From NCBI GenBank assembly GCA_014843695.1, contig CM026395.1, positions 45,060,396-45,124,395 on the forward strand: DNA of 64,000 nucleotides. Reading direction: 5' to 3'. Made by a program: the position numbers and the translations under genes. This document shows, in pieces, positions 25,892 through 33,444 of this stretch; positions within the stretch are counted from its first letter, which is position 1, and each line of letters starts with the position of its first letter. The stretch is from Archivesica marissinica (lineage: Eukaryota; Mollusca; Bivalvia; Venerida; Vesicomyidae). Under the pieces are notes generated by a model that was not told the DNA's origin, ran no database searches, and saw nothing but the letters and a program-made list of their open reading frames with translations.

Positions 25892-25895
25892 TATA
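25892..25895 (+). repeat. 5' target-site duplication TATA
   Basis: Satellite sequence ...CCACATATA ends here and the LINE begins with CGCTCGG. TATA is repeated just after the LINE tail at 31258-31261. The uninterrupted homologue at about 31735-31745 reads CCACATATAGGGC, which supports these borders. Part of the TATA could come from the (TAC)n tail, so the duplication may be 2-4 bp. Confidence 0.8.
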
Positions 25896-26105
25896 CGCTC
25901 GGTTTGTAAAGATCCTATATCGAGACAAATTCGTCACGCATGGGAGCATACATTTAATCGCTGGACATATTTGATAAAGGTCGTGAATGTAGCGGTAAAA
26001 TTTGATCGTTCACATAGATTGTGCGGTCTGTTGGTGCGCTCTGGAAATTACATAAAGGCACAGTGAGCCCATTGGCTTTAGCTAGTTAACTAACTATTCA
26101 GTATA
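25896..26105 (+). promoter_or_regulatory. LINE 5' UTR / presumed internal promoter region
   Basis: A 210-bp leader between the insertion point and the ORF1 ATG. It is unlike the satellite: mixed composition with several CpG. It holds two tiny upstream frames: ATG at 25940 (five codons, stop TAA ending 25957) and ATG-TAG at 25987-25992. LINEs of this type usually carry an internal promoter here, but no specific element can be read with confidence. Confidence 0.6.
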
Positions 26106-27350
26106 ATGTCTACGCAATCGACCCATTCAAGCGTTGTATTGGAGGCTACTGAGGCTGCCGACTATGTGCAGTCTATTATGTCGTCGCAGTTAATCTCACG
26201 AGTGGACACTCCTGAGGCTAGTAAACGTAAACGCCATCGTTCAGTATCAGGTACTTGTGATACTGCGTCCAAGAAAGCCAGAAGTAGTACTTCACCGGAC
26301 ATACTTACCGAACTAACTCCTGTTAGAGCCAAGCGGAACCTGTACAATCCTGTTGCTCCACAGCCAGCACCTCGCAATATTGTTGTTTCACAAGCAGAAG
26401 TGCACGTCAGCGCTACACCTACTCTTCAACAGATGTTTGACAAGCTGTCCGCTGACGTTAATATGATGTATATGTCACTGAATGAATGTTTTGACGATCT
26501 GCAAGCTTCATTAGAGAATCGCATTGCAAACAAAGTTTCTCAAATTCTTGACAAACGTGTAAATAGCGAAATAAGTAAACTCAAACGTGATGTGGACGTG
26601 AAAATGGACTCTAAATTTGAATATTTCAAACAATCTATGAAAGCAGAACTAACTGCTGATCTTACTGATATACGTGATCATATATCATCTCTTCCAACTT
26701 CTTCTACATCTTCCACAGGACAACACTCATCTTATGATCGGACACTGAACATTGTTATTCGCAACATGCCAGAGAGTGCCAGCGAGTGTACACAGGCCAA
26801 AGTTAATGGCCTTATCAAAGATGGACTAAGACTTGCCAACGTTACTGTTAGCAAAGCCGACCGAAAGAAGTCTTATAGTGACTCTAAACCTGGTGTGATA
26901 ATTGCAACGTTAAAGACCAGGAGTGACAAGCAAGCAGTCATGAAAGCCAAACCTCAGTTGAGGGATAGCCGTCAATTCCCCAAGGTGTTCATTCATCATG
27001 ATCAAGCCCCTGCGGATCGTGCTGCGAATGTGAACTTTGCCACTATTTTGGGTGCCCTGAATGCTGATAATTTACAAATGAGGGGATCTCGAATCATTAA
27101 TAGGAACTACGAGAGCAAGGATAATCGTAGTCACGCATCTGGACACCACAATCCGCATTACTCTGTGAACCGTCGGGAAAACCGCCCTGATTCCCACGAC
27201 GATCAACACCGTAATGAATACCGAGATACTCCTCTTGACGAACGCCGGGATGTCCAACGTGTTCAGTGTGGCATGGTTGGAGGATATGGTCGATCTGGAG
27301 GTTCGTTTTCTCGGGGCCGCACTGGTGGTTACAACCGTGGGCGTAGGTAG
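26106..27350 (+). CDS. LINE ORF1 protein (nucleic-acid-binding, coiled coil + RRM-like + RGG tail)
   Basis: A complete 414-residue frame, ATG to TAG. Residues 1-70 are Ser/Thr-rich with basic clusters resembling nuclear localisation signals (SKRKRHR at 39-45, SKKAR at 55-59). Residues about 106-195 are rich in heptad-like Leu/Ile/Val with alternating charge and probably form a coiled coil for self-association. Residues about 212-315 start with TLNIVIRNMPES and look like the RRM-type plus C-terminal domain of LINE ORF1 proteins. Residues 333-385 are polar and Arg/His-rich. The end (388-414) is a Gly/Arg RGG-type tail. By family analogy it coats the element RNA and acts as a chaperone in the retrotransposition particle. 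There is no CCHC knuckle. It lies directly upstream of ORF2 in the same frame. The ATG at 26106 is the first that opens a long frame. Confidence 0.93.
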   Translation: MSTQSTHSSVVLEATEAADYVQSIMSSQLISRVDTPEASKRKRHRSVSGTCDTASKKARSSTSPDILTELTPVRAKRNLYNPVAPQPAPRNIVVSQAEVHVSATPTLQQMFDKLSADVNMMYMSLNECFDDLQASLENRIANKVSQILDKRVNSEISKLKRDVDVKMDSKFEYFKQSMKAELTADLTDIRDHISSLPTSSTSSTGQHSSYDRTLNIVIRNMPESASECTQAKVNGLIKDGLRLANVTVSKADRKKSYSDSKPGVIIATLKTRSDKQAVMKAKPQLRDSRQFPKVFIHHDQAPADRAANVNFATILGALNADNLQMRGSRIINRNYESKDNRSHASGHHNPHYSVNRRENRPDSHDDQHRNEYRDTPLDERRDVQRVQCGMVGGYGRSGGSFSRGRTGGYNRGRR

Positions 27351-27374
27351 ATTCGTGCCGGGTTTTGGAATGTG
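27348..27374 (+). promoter_or_regulatory. ORF1/ORF2 boundary: in-frame TAG, no ORF2 ATG
   Basis: ORF1 ends with TAG at 27348-27350, and the next codons in the same frame (ATT CGT GCC GGG TTT TGG AAT GTG) already encode the first endonuclease strand, FWNVRGW. No ATG occurs in this frame before 27411, which lies past that strand. An out-of-frame ATGTGA is at 27370-27375 and an in-frame GTG at 27372. ORF2 is thus likely made by TAG readthrough, by reinitiation after ORF1, or from a non-AUG codon. Which one cannot be told from sequence. Confidence 0.7.
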
Positions 27375-28493
27375 AGAGGTTGGAAAGCAGATGAGAACTC
27401 TGACAATTACATGCTTAGGTCTTCGTGTGTTTTATCAAATGACTTAGATATTTTAGGTATTGCCGAGAGCCATTTACTTGCCAACGATGTGCTTCGTTTG
27501 GATGGTTTTTTTACATGGTATGGCCACAACAGAACTCGCATTCATAGAAATGCCAGGATCTGCTCCGGCGGTGTTGGATTTTTTATTAGAAATACTTTAC
27601 TTGAACATTTTAATGTGTCTATAGTTGATAATTCTAATGAGGGTATTTTACTGCTTAAATTGTGTCACAAGTCAGATAATATTACAATCCTGCCTTGTGT
27701 ATGTTATCTTCCTCCTGAAAATTCGTCTAGGATATTTGATGTCAATAACTTTTATGATTCGCTGCTCTCTATTATTTACTTGTATAAAGATTGCGGAACT
27801 ATGTATATATGTGGTGACTTTAACAGTAGATGTGGAGATGATGATGATTACATTAAAGGAATCGATGTTGTAACTGACCGGGAAGTAATTGATTTTAGTC
27901 TTAATAAGTATGGTGAATTATTGTTAGACTTTTTAGTCAATGTAAATATGTGTATGTTGAATGGTCGTGGTAATGGGGGTAATAATTTTACCTCTATTTC
28001 TACTAAAGGAAGTTCTGTTGTGGATTATTGCTTTGTCAGTCATGACTGTTTATCTAAATTTGAACAATTTAAAGTTATCAGAGTGACAGATCTTATTAAT
28101 AAAACCAAACATGTTTCTTCTATTACATCTAGTGCATTGCCAGACCATTCGCTACTTATGTGGACTATTATGATCGATAGTTACCTTCATGATCAAGTAC
28201 CGCATTATATTAATAAACAGGAAGATAGCCATTATAAATATGATGTTACTAATGTTCCATCTGATTTTATGCTCAGTCAAGAATCGTTGTTTCATGTTAA
28301 CCAAACAATTACAAAACTGGAATGTAGTTTTCGAACTCAATCTGATATTGATGACGTTTACAAAGATTGGTGTGGGATTGTCCAACAGAATATGTCGGAT
28401 AATTTACATTGTAAGGAAATTAAATATGGTATGTATAATAAAAAACGCCGCCCAGGTAAACCATGGTGGTCGGACAGATTGACTGATTTATAG
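27372..28493 (+). CDS. LINE ORF2 N-terminal part: APE-type endonuclease
   Basis: This part nicks the target DNA to prime reverse transcription. It is shown from the in-frame GTG at 27372, though the frame is open from 27351 and the conserved strand FWNVRGW begins before the GTG. Endonuclease motifs in order: N of WNVRG (27369), E of AESHL (27465-27467), GGVGFFI (about 27570), GDFNSR (from 27813), SSVVDYCFVS (28011 onward), and the catalytic pair D-H in LPDHSLL (28143-28148). All main catalytic residues are present, so the domain looks intact. After about 28200 comes the linker leading to the RT, with basic KKRRPGKPWW just before the stop. The frame ends at the internal TAG (28491), giving a 373-residue fragment that keeps the whole endonuclease and lacks the RT. 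Confidence 0.92.
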   Translation: MRGWKADENSDNYMLRSSCVLSNDLDILGIAESHLLANDVLRLDGFFTWYGHNRTRIHRNARICSGGVGFFIRNTLLEHFNVSIVDNSNEGILLLKLCHKSDNITILPCVCYLPPENSSRIFDVNNFYDSLLSIIYLYKDCGTMYICGDFNSRCGDDDDYIKGIDVVTDREVIDFSLNKYGELLLDFLVNVNMCMLNGRGNGGNNFTSISTKGSSVVDYCFVSHDCLSKFEQFKVIRVTDLINKTKHVSSITSSALPDHSLLMWTIMIDSYLHDQVPHYINKQEDSHYKYDVTNVPSDFMLSQESLFHVNQTITKLECSFRTQSDIDDVYKDWCGIVQQNMSDNLHCKEIKYGMYNKKRRPGKPWWSDRLTDL

Positions 28494-28586
28494 AATAACG
28501 TTTGTAAATCTGAAAAGGTTTGGTTATCATGTACAGATAAGAGTAATAGGCTTACACTAAAATCTGAGTATGTCCGTACCCGTAAG

Positions 28587-30854
28587 TTGTTTGACCGCGA
28601 GGTTCAGAGAGCTAAGCGTTTCCATTGGTACTCATTACAATCTCAACTATTAAATGAATGCGTTGTTGATACTACTAAGTTTTGGAAATCAATTGGTAAA
28701 ATTGGAGTAAACTGTAAGAAAAATAACAGAATTCCAATGGAAGTTGTTTTAGAGGATGGGTCTGTTTCTAATGATATCGATATTGTTTTATCACGATGGA
28801 AAAATGACTTTAGCTCTCTGTTCAAAACCACACATAATGTTACTGGTACTAATGCTACCAGCAATATATCTGATAATGATGCTAATCTTAATAATCATGT
28901 ATCGGTGTTAGAAGTCCATAAAGCTATTAATTCTGTCAATAAAGGCAAAGCATGTGGCATAGACTGTATCCCTGTAGAAGTACTTAATAACGATGCAGCG
29001 CTATCGTTTCTTCACATTTTATTTAATATATGCTTTGATAATGGCATTGTACCATCAGTTTGGAGTAAATGTATAATTAATCCCATACCAAAATCTTCTA
29101 CATTGGACAGAAGTGACCCGTTATCATACAGAGGTATTTCACTTGCCCCTGCTATGTATAAAGTATATTGTTCCATTTTGAACAGTAGATTAAGTACTTG
29201 GTCCGAGGCAAATGATAAAGTATCAGATGATCAGAATGGTTTTAGAAGAGGTCGAAGTACAACGGACCAGATACTTGGGGTAAATAATATAATCGAGTCA
29301 AGACAAAAGTTACGCAAATCCACGTTCTGTGCATTTATAGATTTTAAGAAGGCCTATGATACTATTAATAGAAATATTTTATGGAAACGTTTATCTGATA
29401 TAGGAATATCTGGTAAAATGTTTGGCGCATTGCAGTCATTATATGCATCTGTAAAGTCATGTGTAAGGGTTAATCAATTTAAGACAGAATGGTTTGATGT
29501 CAAGTGCGGTTTGCGTCAGGGTTGTATACGTTCACCTCTTTTGTTTAATTTATACATAAATGACTTGTCTCTATATCTTAAGACATTTGGTATTGGTATC
29601 ACAATTGGGGATGAGAATGTTTGTATAATGCTCTATGCTGATGATATTGTGTTAATATCGGAGTCTGTTGATGATTTACAAGTGCTACTGAATGCTTTAA
29701 ATGATTGGTGTGCTCTAAATGATATGACTGTAAATGCGTCTAAAAGTAATGTTGTGCACTTTCGTCCCAAGTCAGAATTAAGCACACAGTTTAGGTTCAC
29801 GTGTGGAATAAATCAGATTAATATTGTTGACAGATATACTTACTTAGGTGTTGTTTTGCATGAACATTTAGATAATAATATTACAGTTATATCTGTTTCT
29901 CAGAGTGCCAGTCGCGCATTGGGCTTACTTATTGCAAAATGTAAATTAATGGGTGGTGTGCCCTATGATGTTTTTACAAAGTTATACGATTCGGTAGTTT
30001 GGCCTGTAATCAGTTATAGTGCTCCTTTGTGGGGGTTTCGATCATATTCGTGTATCGAAGCCGTCCATAATAGGGCATTAAGGTATTTTCTGGGTGTCGG
30101 CAAATATTCACCAAACAATGGTATTTCAGGAGATATGGGTTGGAAACCCCCAATAGTCCGACAATGGAAAGATATCTCGCTTTATTGGTCGAGACTTTCA
30201 GGTATGGATACCGCAAGGATCAATAAGCGAGTGGCACTCTGGGCATATAGTAAAGCTAGTCGTTCATGTAGAAATTGGCATTTTAAGGTTAAGAGCTATT
30301 GTGAGGCTAATGATTTTCCTATGTACACTAGCTTTGCTAATCCCATATCTCGTTCTTTCACACATAATATAGAGGTCAAAGCATATGATAAGTATATAAA
30401 CTATTGGTCAACCAAGATAAACAATGTCATAGGTCCTTCTGGACGCGGGCGGAATAAATTGAGAGTATATAATTTGTTTAAAACTGACTATATTGCAGAG
30501 CAATATTGCAAAATTGTATTACCACCCAGACATCGTTCTGCTTTTTGCAAATTTCGACTGGGGATTGCCCCCATTAGGATAGAGACTGGTCGGTATGAAG
30601 GTTTGCCAGAGGAATCTAGGATTTGTCCGTTTTGTGATACTGCTACTATTGAAAATGAGATGTATGTAATATTGAATTGTCCAGTTTACAATGATTTAAG
30701 ACAAGAATTATTCTCAAAGTCATATGCGTGTAATATCAATTTCTACTCAATGTCTGATTATGATAAATATTGTTTCCTGTTTTCAAACCAAGAGATGAAT
30801 CGTAATTGTGCCAAAACCTGTTTTATTATTCTACAGTTTTTATTATGTAAATAA
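28587..30854 (+). CDS. LINE ORF2 C-terminal part: reverse transcriptase and zinc knuckle
   Basis: In the same frame as the endonuclease part and open from 28494; 28587 is only a TTG, so this start is nominal. RT motifs: GKACGIDCIP (about 28944), NPIPKS and SYRGISLAP (28.98-29.16 kb), NGFRRGRSTTDQ (about 29235), FIDFKKAYD with catalytic Asp at 29340, GLRQGCIRSPLLFNLYINDL (from 29508) and YADD at 29634-29645 with both Asp. The Arg in QGCIRSP is unusual for this motif. After the palm come the thumb and a conserved LGV-GDMGW region. Then follows a C-terminal knuckle with Cys at 30624, 30633 and 30678, but Tyr (TAT, 30663) where the family usually has His. There is no RNase H domain. It would copy the element RNA at the nicked target by target-primed reverse transcription. 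It ends with TAA, followed by the 3' UTR. Confidence 0.93.
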   Translation: MFDREVQRAKRFHWYSLQSQLLNECVVDTTKFWKSIGKIGVNCKKNNRIPMEVVLEDGSVSNDIDIVLSRWKNDFSSLFKTTHNVTGTNATSNISDNDANLNNHVSVLEVHKAINSVNKGKACGIDCIPVEVLNNDAALSFLHILFNICFDNGIVPSVWSKCIINPIPKSSTLDRSDPLSYRGISLAPAMYKVYCSILNSRLSTWSEANDKVSDDQNGFRRGRSTTDQILGVNNIIESRQKLRKSTFCAFIDFKKAYDTINRNILWKRLSDIGISGKMFGALQSLYASVKSCVRVNQFKTEWFDVKCGLRQGCIRSPLLFNLYINDLSLYLKTFGIGITIGDENVCIMLYADDIVLISESVDDLQVLLNALNDWCALNDMTVNASKSNVVHFRPKSELSTQFRFTCGINQINIVDRYTYLGVVLHEHLDNNITVISVSQSASRALGLLIAKCKLMGGVPYDVFTKLYDSVVWPVISYSAPLWGFRSYSCIEAVHNRALRYFLGVGKYSPNNGISGDMGWKPPIVRQWKDISLYWSRLSGMDTARINKRVALWAYSKASRSCRNWHFKVKSYCEANDFPMYTSFANPISRSFTHNIEVKAYDKYINYWSTKINNVIGPSGRGRNKLRVYNLFKTDYIAEQYCKIVLPPRHRSAFCKFRLGIAPIRIETGRYEGLPEESRICPFCDTATIENEMYVILNCPVYNDLRQELFSKSYACNINFYSMSDYDKYCFLFSNQEMNRNCAKTCFIILQFLLCK

Positions 30855-31236
30855 TTTTTTAATTTGTGAATAATGTCATTATTACTTGTATCTCTAACTG
30901 CATTTTTTAGTTCGTCTGTAATATCACTGCTAATCATATTCGCTATGATCTGATCAAAGCGAAGTTAGATTTCATATGACCAATTCTTAATCAGTGTGCA
31001 ATAGTACCTATTTTGTATTTCAGTGTTTTATAATTGTATTAGAGCAGTTTTTAATATCCGATTAGCAGGGATATTGCAGCTTTATCCCTAACATACTGTG
31101 ATAAATATGAGTATGTATAATTTTGTTCATCTCCTATAACTCCATGTTGGAGTGGCATTGTACTTTTATTATGTAAACTATACATGTAATATTATTGTAA
31201 ATATTGTACGTACAATGATGAGATGTAAATAAAGAT
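30855..31236 (+). other. LINE 3' UTR
   Basis: An AT-rich, non-satellite stretch after the ORF2 stop with no open frame worth calling. It would contain the RNA signal recognised by the ORF2 protein in cis, but no structure can be assigned by eye. The AATAAA at 31228 lies at its end. Confidence 0.85.
31228..31233 (+). terminator. Polyadenylation-type signal AATAAA
   Basis: AATAAA lies four bases before the (TAC)7 tail, where a CR1/L2-like element would carry its 3'-terminal signal. It may or may not direct cleavage. Confidence 0.55.
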
Positions 31237-31257
31237 TACTACTACTACTACTACTAC
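31237..31257 (+). repeat. (TAC)7 microsatellite tail of the LINE
   Basis: Seven perfect TAC triplets form the 3' end of the element in place of poly(A). Short tandem tails of this kind are common in CR1/L2/I-type LINEs and arise during target-primed reverse transcription. Confidence 0.9.
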
Positions 31258-31261
31258 TATA
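31258..31261 (+). repeat. 3' target-site duplication TATA
   Basis: Matches TATA at 25892-25895. Satellite A resumes here with TATAGGGCATGTTC, exactly the continuation seen in the uninterrupted copy at about 31740. Confidence 0.8.
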
Positions 31262-31649
31262 GGGCATGTTCACTATTTCTTAAACCATATCCACATAAAG
31301 GACATGTTCACTATTTCCTAAATCATATTCACATATAGGACATGTTCACTATTTCCTAAACCATATTGACATAAAGGACATGTTCATTATTTCCTAAGCC
31401 ATATTGACATAAAGGACATGTTCACTATTTCCTAAGCCATATTCACATAAAGGTTATGTTCACTATTTCCAAAACCATATCCACATAAAGGACATGTTCA
31501 CTATTTCCTAAACCATATCCACATGAAGGACATGTTCACTATTTCCTAAACCATAACCACATAAAGGACATGTTCACTATTTCCTAAACCATATTCACAT
31601 AAAGGACATGTTCACTATTTCCTAAACCATATCCATATAAAGGACATGT

Positions 31650-31710
31650 ACCCGGGGCTTGAAAATCATACATGTAGATCCTAGAAAAGAATTATTTATA
31701 AAGGGACTAT
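31650..31710 (-). repeat. Marker block 6, beside the empty LINE target
   Basis: Virtually identical to the block at 25804 and followed by the same sequence up to CCACATATA, but here continuing unbroken into GGGCATGTTC. It is the paralogous, uninterrupted version of the LINE insertion site. Confidence 0.93.
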
Positions 31711-33383
31711 TCACTATTTTTTTAAATCATATCCACATATAGGGCATGTTCACTATTTCTTAAACCATATCCACATAAAGGACATGTTCACTATTTCCTA
31801 AATCATATTCACATATAGGACATGTTCACTATTTCCTAAATCATATCTGCATAATGGACATGTTCACTATTTCCTAAACCATATTCACATAAAGGACATG
31901 TTCACTATTTCCTAAACAATATCTGCATAAAGGACATGTTCACTATTTTATAAGCCATATCCACATAAAGGACATGTTCACTATTTCCTAAGCCATATCC
32001 ACATAAAGGACATGTTCACTATTTCCTAAACCATATCAACATAATGGACATGTTCATTATTTCCTAACCCATATCAACATAAAGGACATGTTCACTATTT
32101 CCTAATCCATATCCGCATAAAGGACATGTTCACTATTTCCTAAACCATATCTGCATAAAGGACATGTTCACTATTTCCTAAAACATATTCACATAAAGGA
32201 CATGTTCACTATTTCCTAAGTCATATTTACATAGAGCACATGTTCACTATTTCCTAAATCATTTTCACATAGAGCACATGTTCACTATTTTCTAAACCAT
32301 ATCCACATAAAGGACATATTCACTATTTCCTAAACCATATCAACATAAAGGAAATGATCATTATTTCCTAAACCATATCTGCACAAAGGACATGTTCACT
32401 ATTTCCTAAACCATATCCACATAAAGGACATGTTCACTATTTCCTAAGTCATATTTACATAGAGCACATGTTCACTATTTCCTAAATCATTTTCACATAT
32501 AGCACATGTTCACTATTTTCTAAACCATATCCACATAAAGAACATATTCACTATTTCCTAAACCATATTCACATAAAGGCCATGTTCACTATTTCCTAAG
32601 TCATATTTTACATAGAGCACATGTTCACTATTTCCTAAATCATTTTCACATAGAGCACATGTTCACTATTTCCTAAACCATATTCACATATAGAACATGT
32701 TCACTATTTCCTAAACCATATCCACATAAAGGACATGTTCACTATTTCCTAAATCATATCTCATAAAGGACATGTTCATTATTTCTTAAACCATATCCAC
32801 ATAAAGAACATGTTCACTATTTCCTAAGCCATATTCACATAAAGGTCATGTTCACTATTTCCTAAGCCATATCCACATAAAGGACATGTTCACTATTTCC
32901 TAAACCATCTCCACATAAAAGGACAGGTTCACTATTTCCTAAACCATATCAACATAAAGGACATGTTCATTTTTCCTAAACCATATCTGCATAAAGGACA
33001 TGTTCACTATTTCCTAAACCATATCCACATAAAGGACATGTTCACTCTTTCTTAATCCATATCCGCATAAATGACATGTTCACTATTTCCTAAACCATGT
33101 CTGCATAAAGGACATGTTCACTATTTCCTAAGTCATATTCACATAAAGGACATGTTCACTATTTCCTAAATCATATTCACATAGAGCACATGTTCACTCT
33201 TTCCTAAACCATATCCACATAAAGGACATGTTCACTATTTCCTAAACCATATCCACATAAAGGACATGTTCACTATTTCCTAAACCATATTCACATATAG
33301 GACATGTTCACTATTTCCTAAATCAAATCCACATAAAGGACATGTTCACTATTTCCTAAACCATATCCACATAAAGGACATGT

Positions 33384-33444
33384 ACCCGGGGCTTGAAAAT
33401 CATACATGTAGATCCTAGAAAAGAATTATTTATAAAGGGACTAT
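33384..33444 (-). repeat. Marker block 7
   Basis: Full ~60-bp block with ACCCGGGGCTTG start and TTATAAAGGGACTAT end. It lies 1734 bp after block 6. Confidence 0.93.

Larger units (their letters stand above)
24718..25895 (-). repeat. Satellite A array, inverted, between satellite B and the LINE
   Basis: About 30 monomers of 38 bp in reverse orientation (GGACATGTTCACTATTTCC core). Units are diverged, as expected beside a junction. The final ~395 bp (about 25500-25895), which include a marker block, are nearly identical to 31346-31741, including rare variants such as ATATTGACATAA, AAAGGTTATG and CCATATCCATAT. The LINE therefore landed in one of two tandem copies. Confidence 0.96.
27351..30854 (+). 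pseudogene. LINE ORF2 polyprotein, broken by one internal TAG
   Basis: One continuous frame of 1168 codons from just after the ORF1 stop to TAA at 30852-30854, interrupted only by TAG at 28491-28493. The 31 codons between that stop and the first alternative start at 28587 stay open and read like ordinary ORF2 linker, so this is a nonsense substitution, not a frameshift. In related elements the context KPWW..L..L is normally followed by Trp, so TGG to TAG is the likely change. Domain order is APE endonuclease, linker, reverse transcriptase, thumb/connection and C-terminal zinc knuckle. The zinc knuckle also lacks its expected His. As it stands no full-length ORF2 product can be made without suppression, so the copy is probably dead for autonomous movement. 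Confidence 0.92.
25896..31257 (+). mobile_element. Non-LTR retrotransposon (LINE), CR1/L2-like, nearly full length
   Basis: A 5.36-kb insertion that splits a satellite A array at CCACA[TATA]. In order: a 210-bp 5' UTR, ORF1 (RNA-binding type), ORF2 (APE endonuclease plus reverse transcriptase, one internal stop), a 0.4-kb 3' UTR with AATAAA, and a (TAC)7 tail in place of poly(A). There are no terminal repeats, integrase, protease or RNase H, which excludes LTR elements and argues against the RNase H-bearing I clade. The tail, the two ORFs and the C-terminal zinc knuckle fit the Jockey/CR1/L2 group; the exact clade is undetermined. The 5' end looks complete because ORF1 and a leader are present. 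It is probably young, since frames are almost intact, but it is inactivated in ORF2. Confidence 0.96.

Noticed and set aside
28491..28586. Frameshift between the endonuclease and RT parts of ORF2
   Set aside because: Codon-by-codon reading shows that both parts are in the same frame and the stretch from 28494 to 28586 is open; only the TAG at 28491 interrupts.
26162..30216. Several short open frames on both strands inside the LINE (for example 27072-27257, 28152-28385, 30010-30216)
   Set aside because: They overlap ORF1 or ORF2 in other frames, have no recognisable domain, and are explained as shadows of the real frames.
25896..31257. LTR retrotransposon or viral origin for the coding insertion
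   Set aside because: No terminal repeats, protease, integrase or envelope; endonuclease, RT motif order, microsatellite tail and short target duplication fit a non-LTR element.
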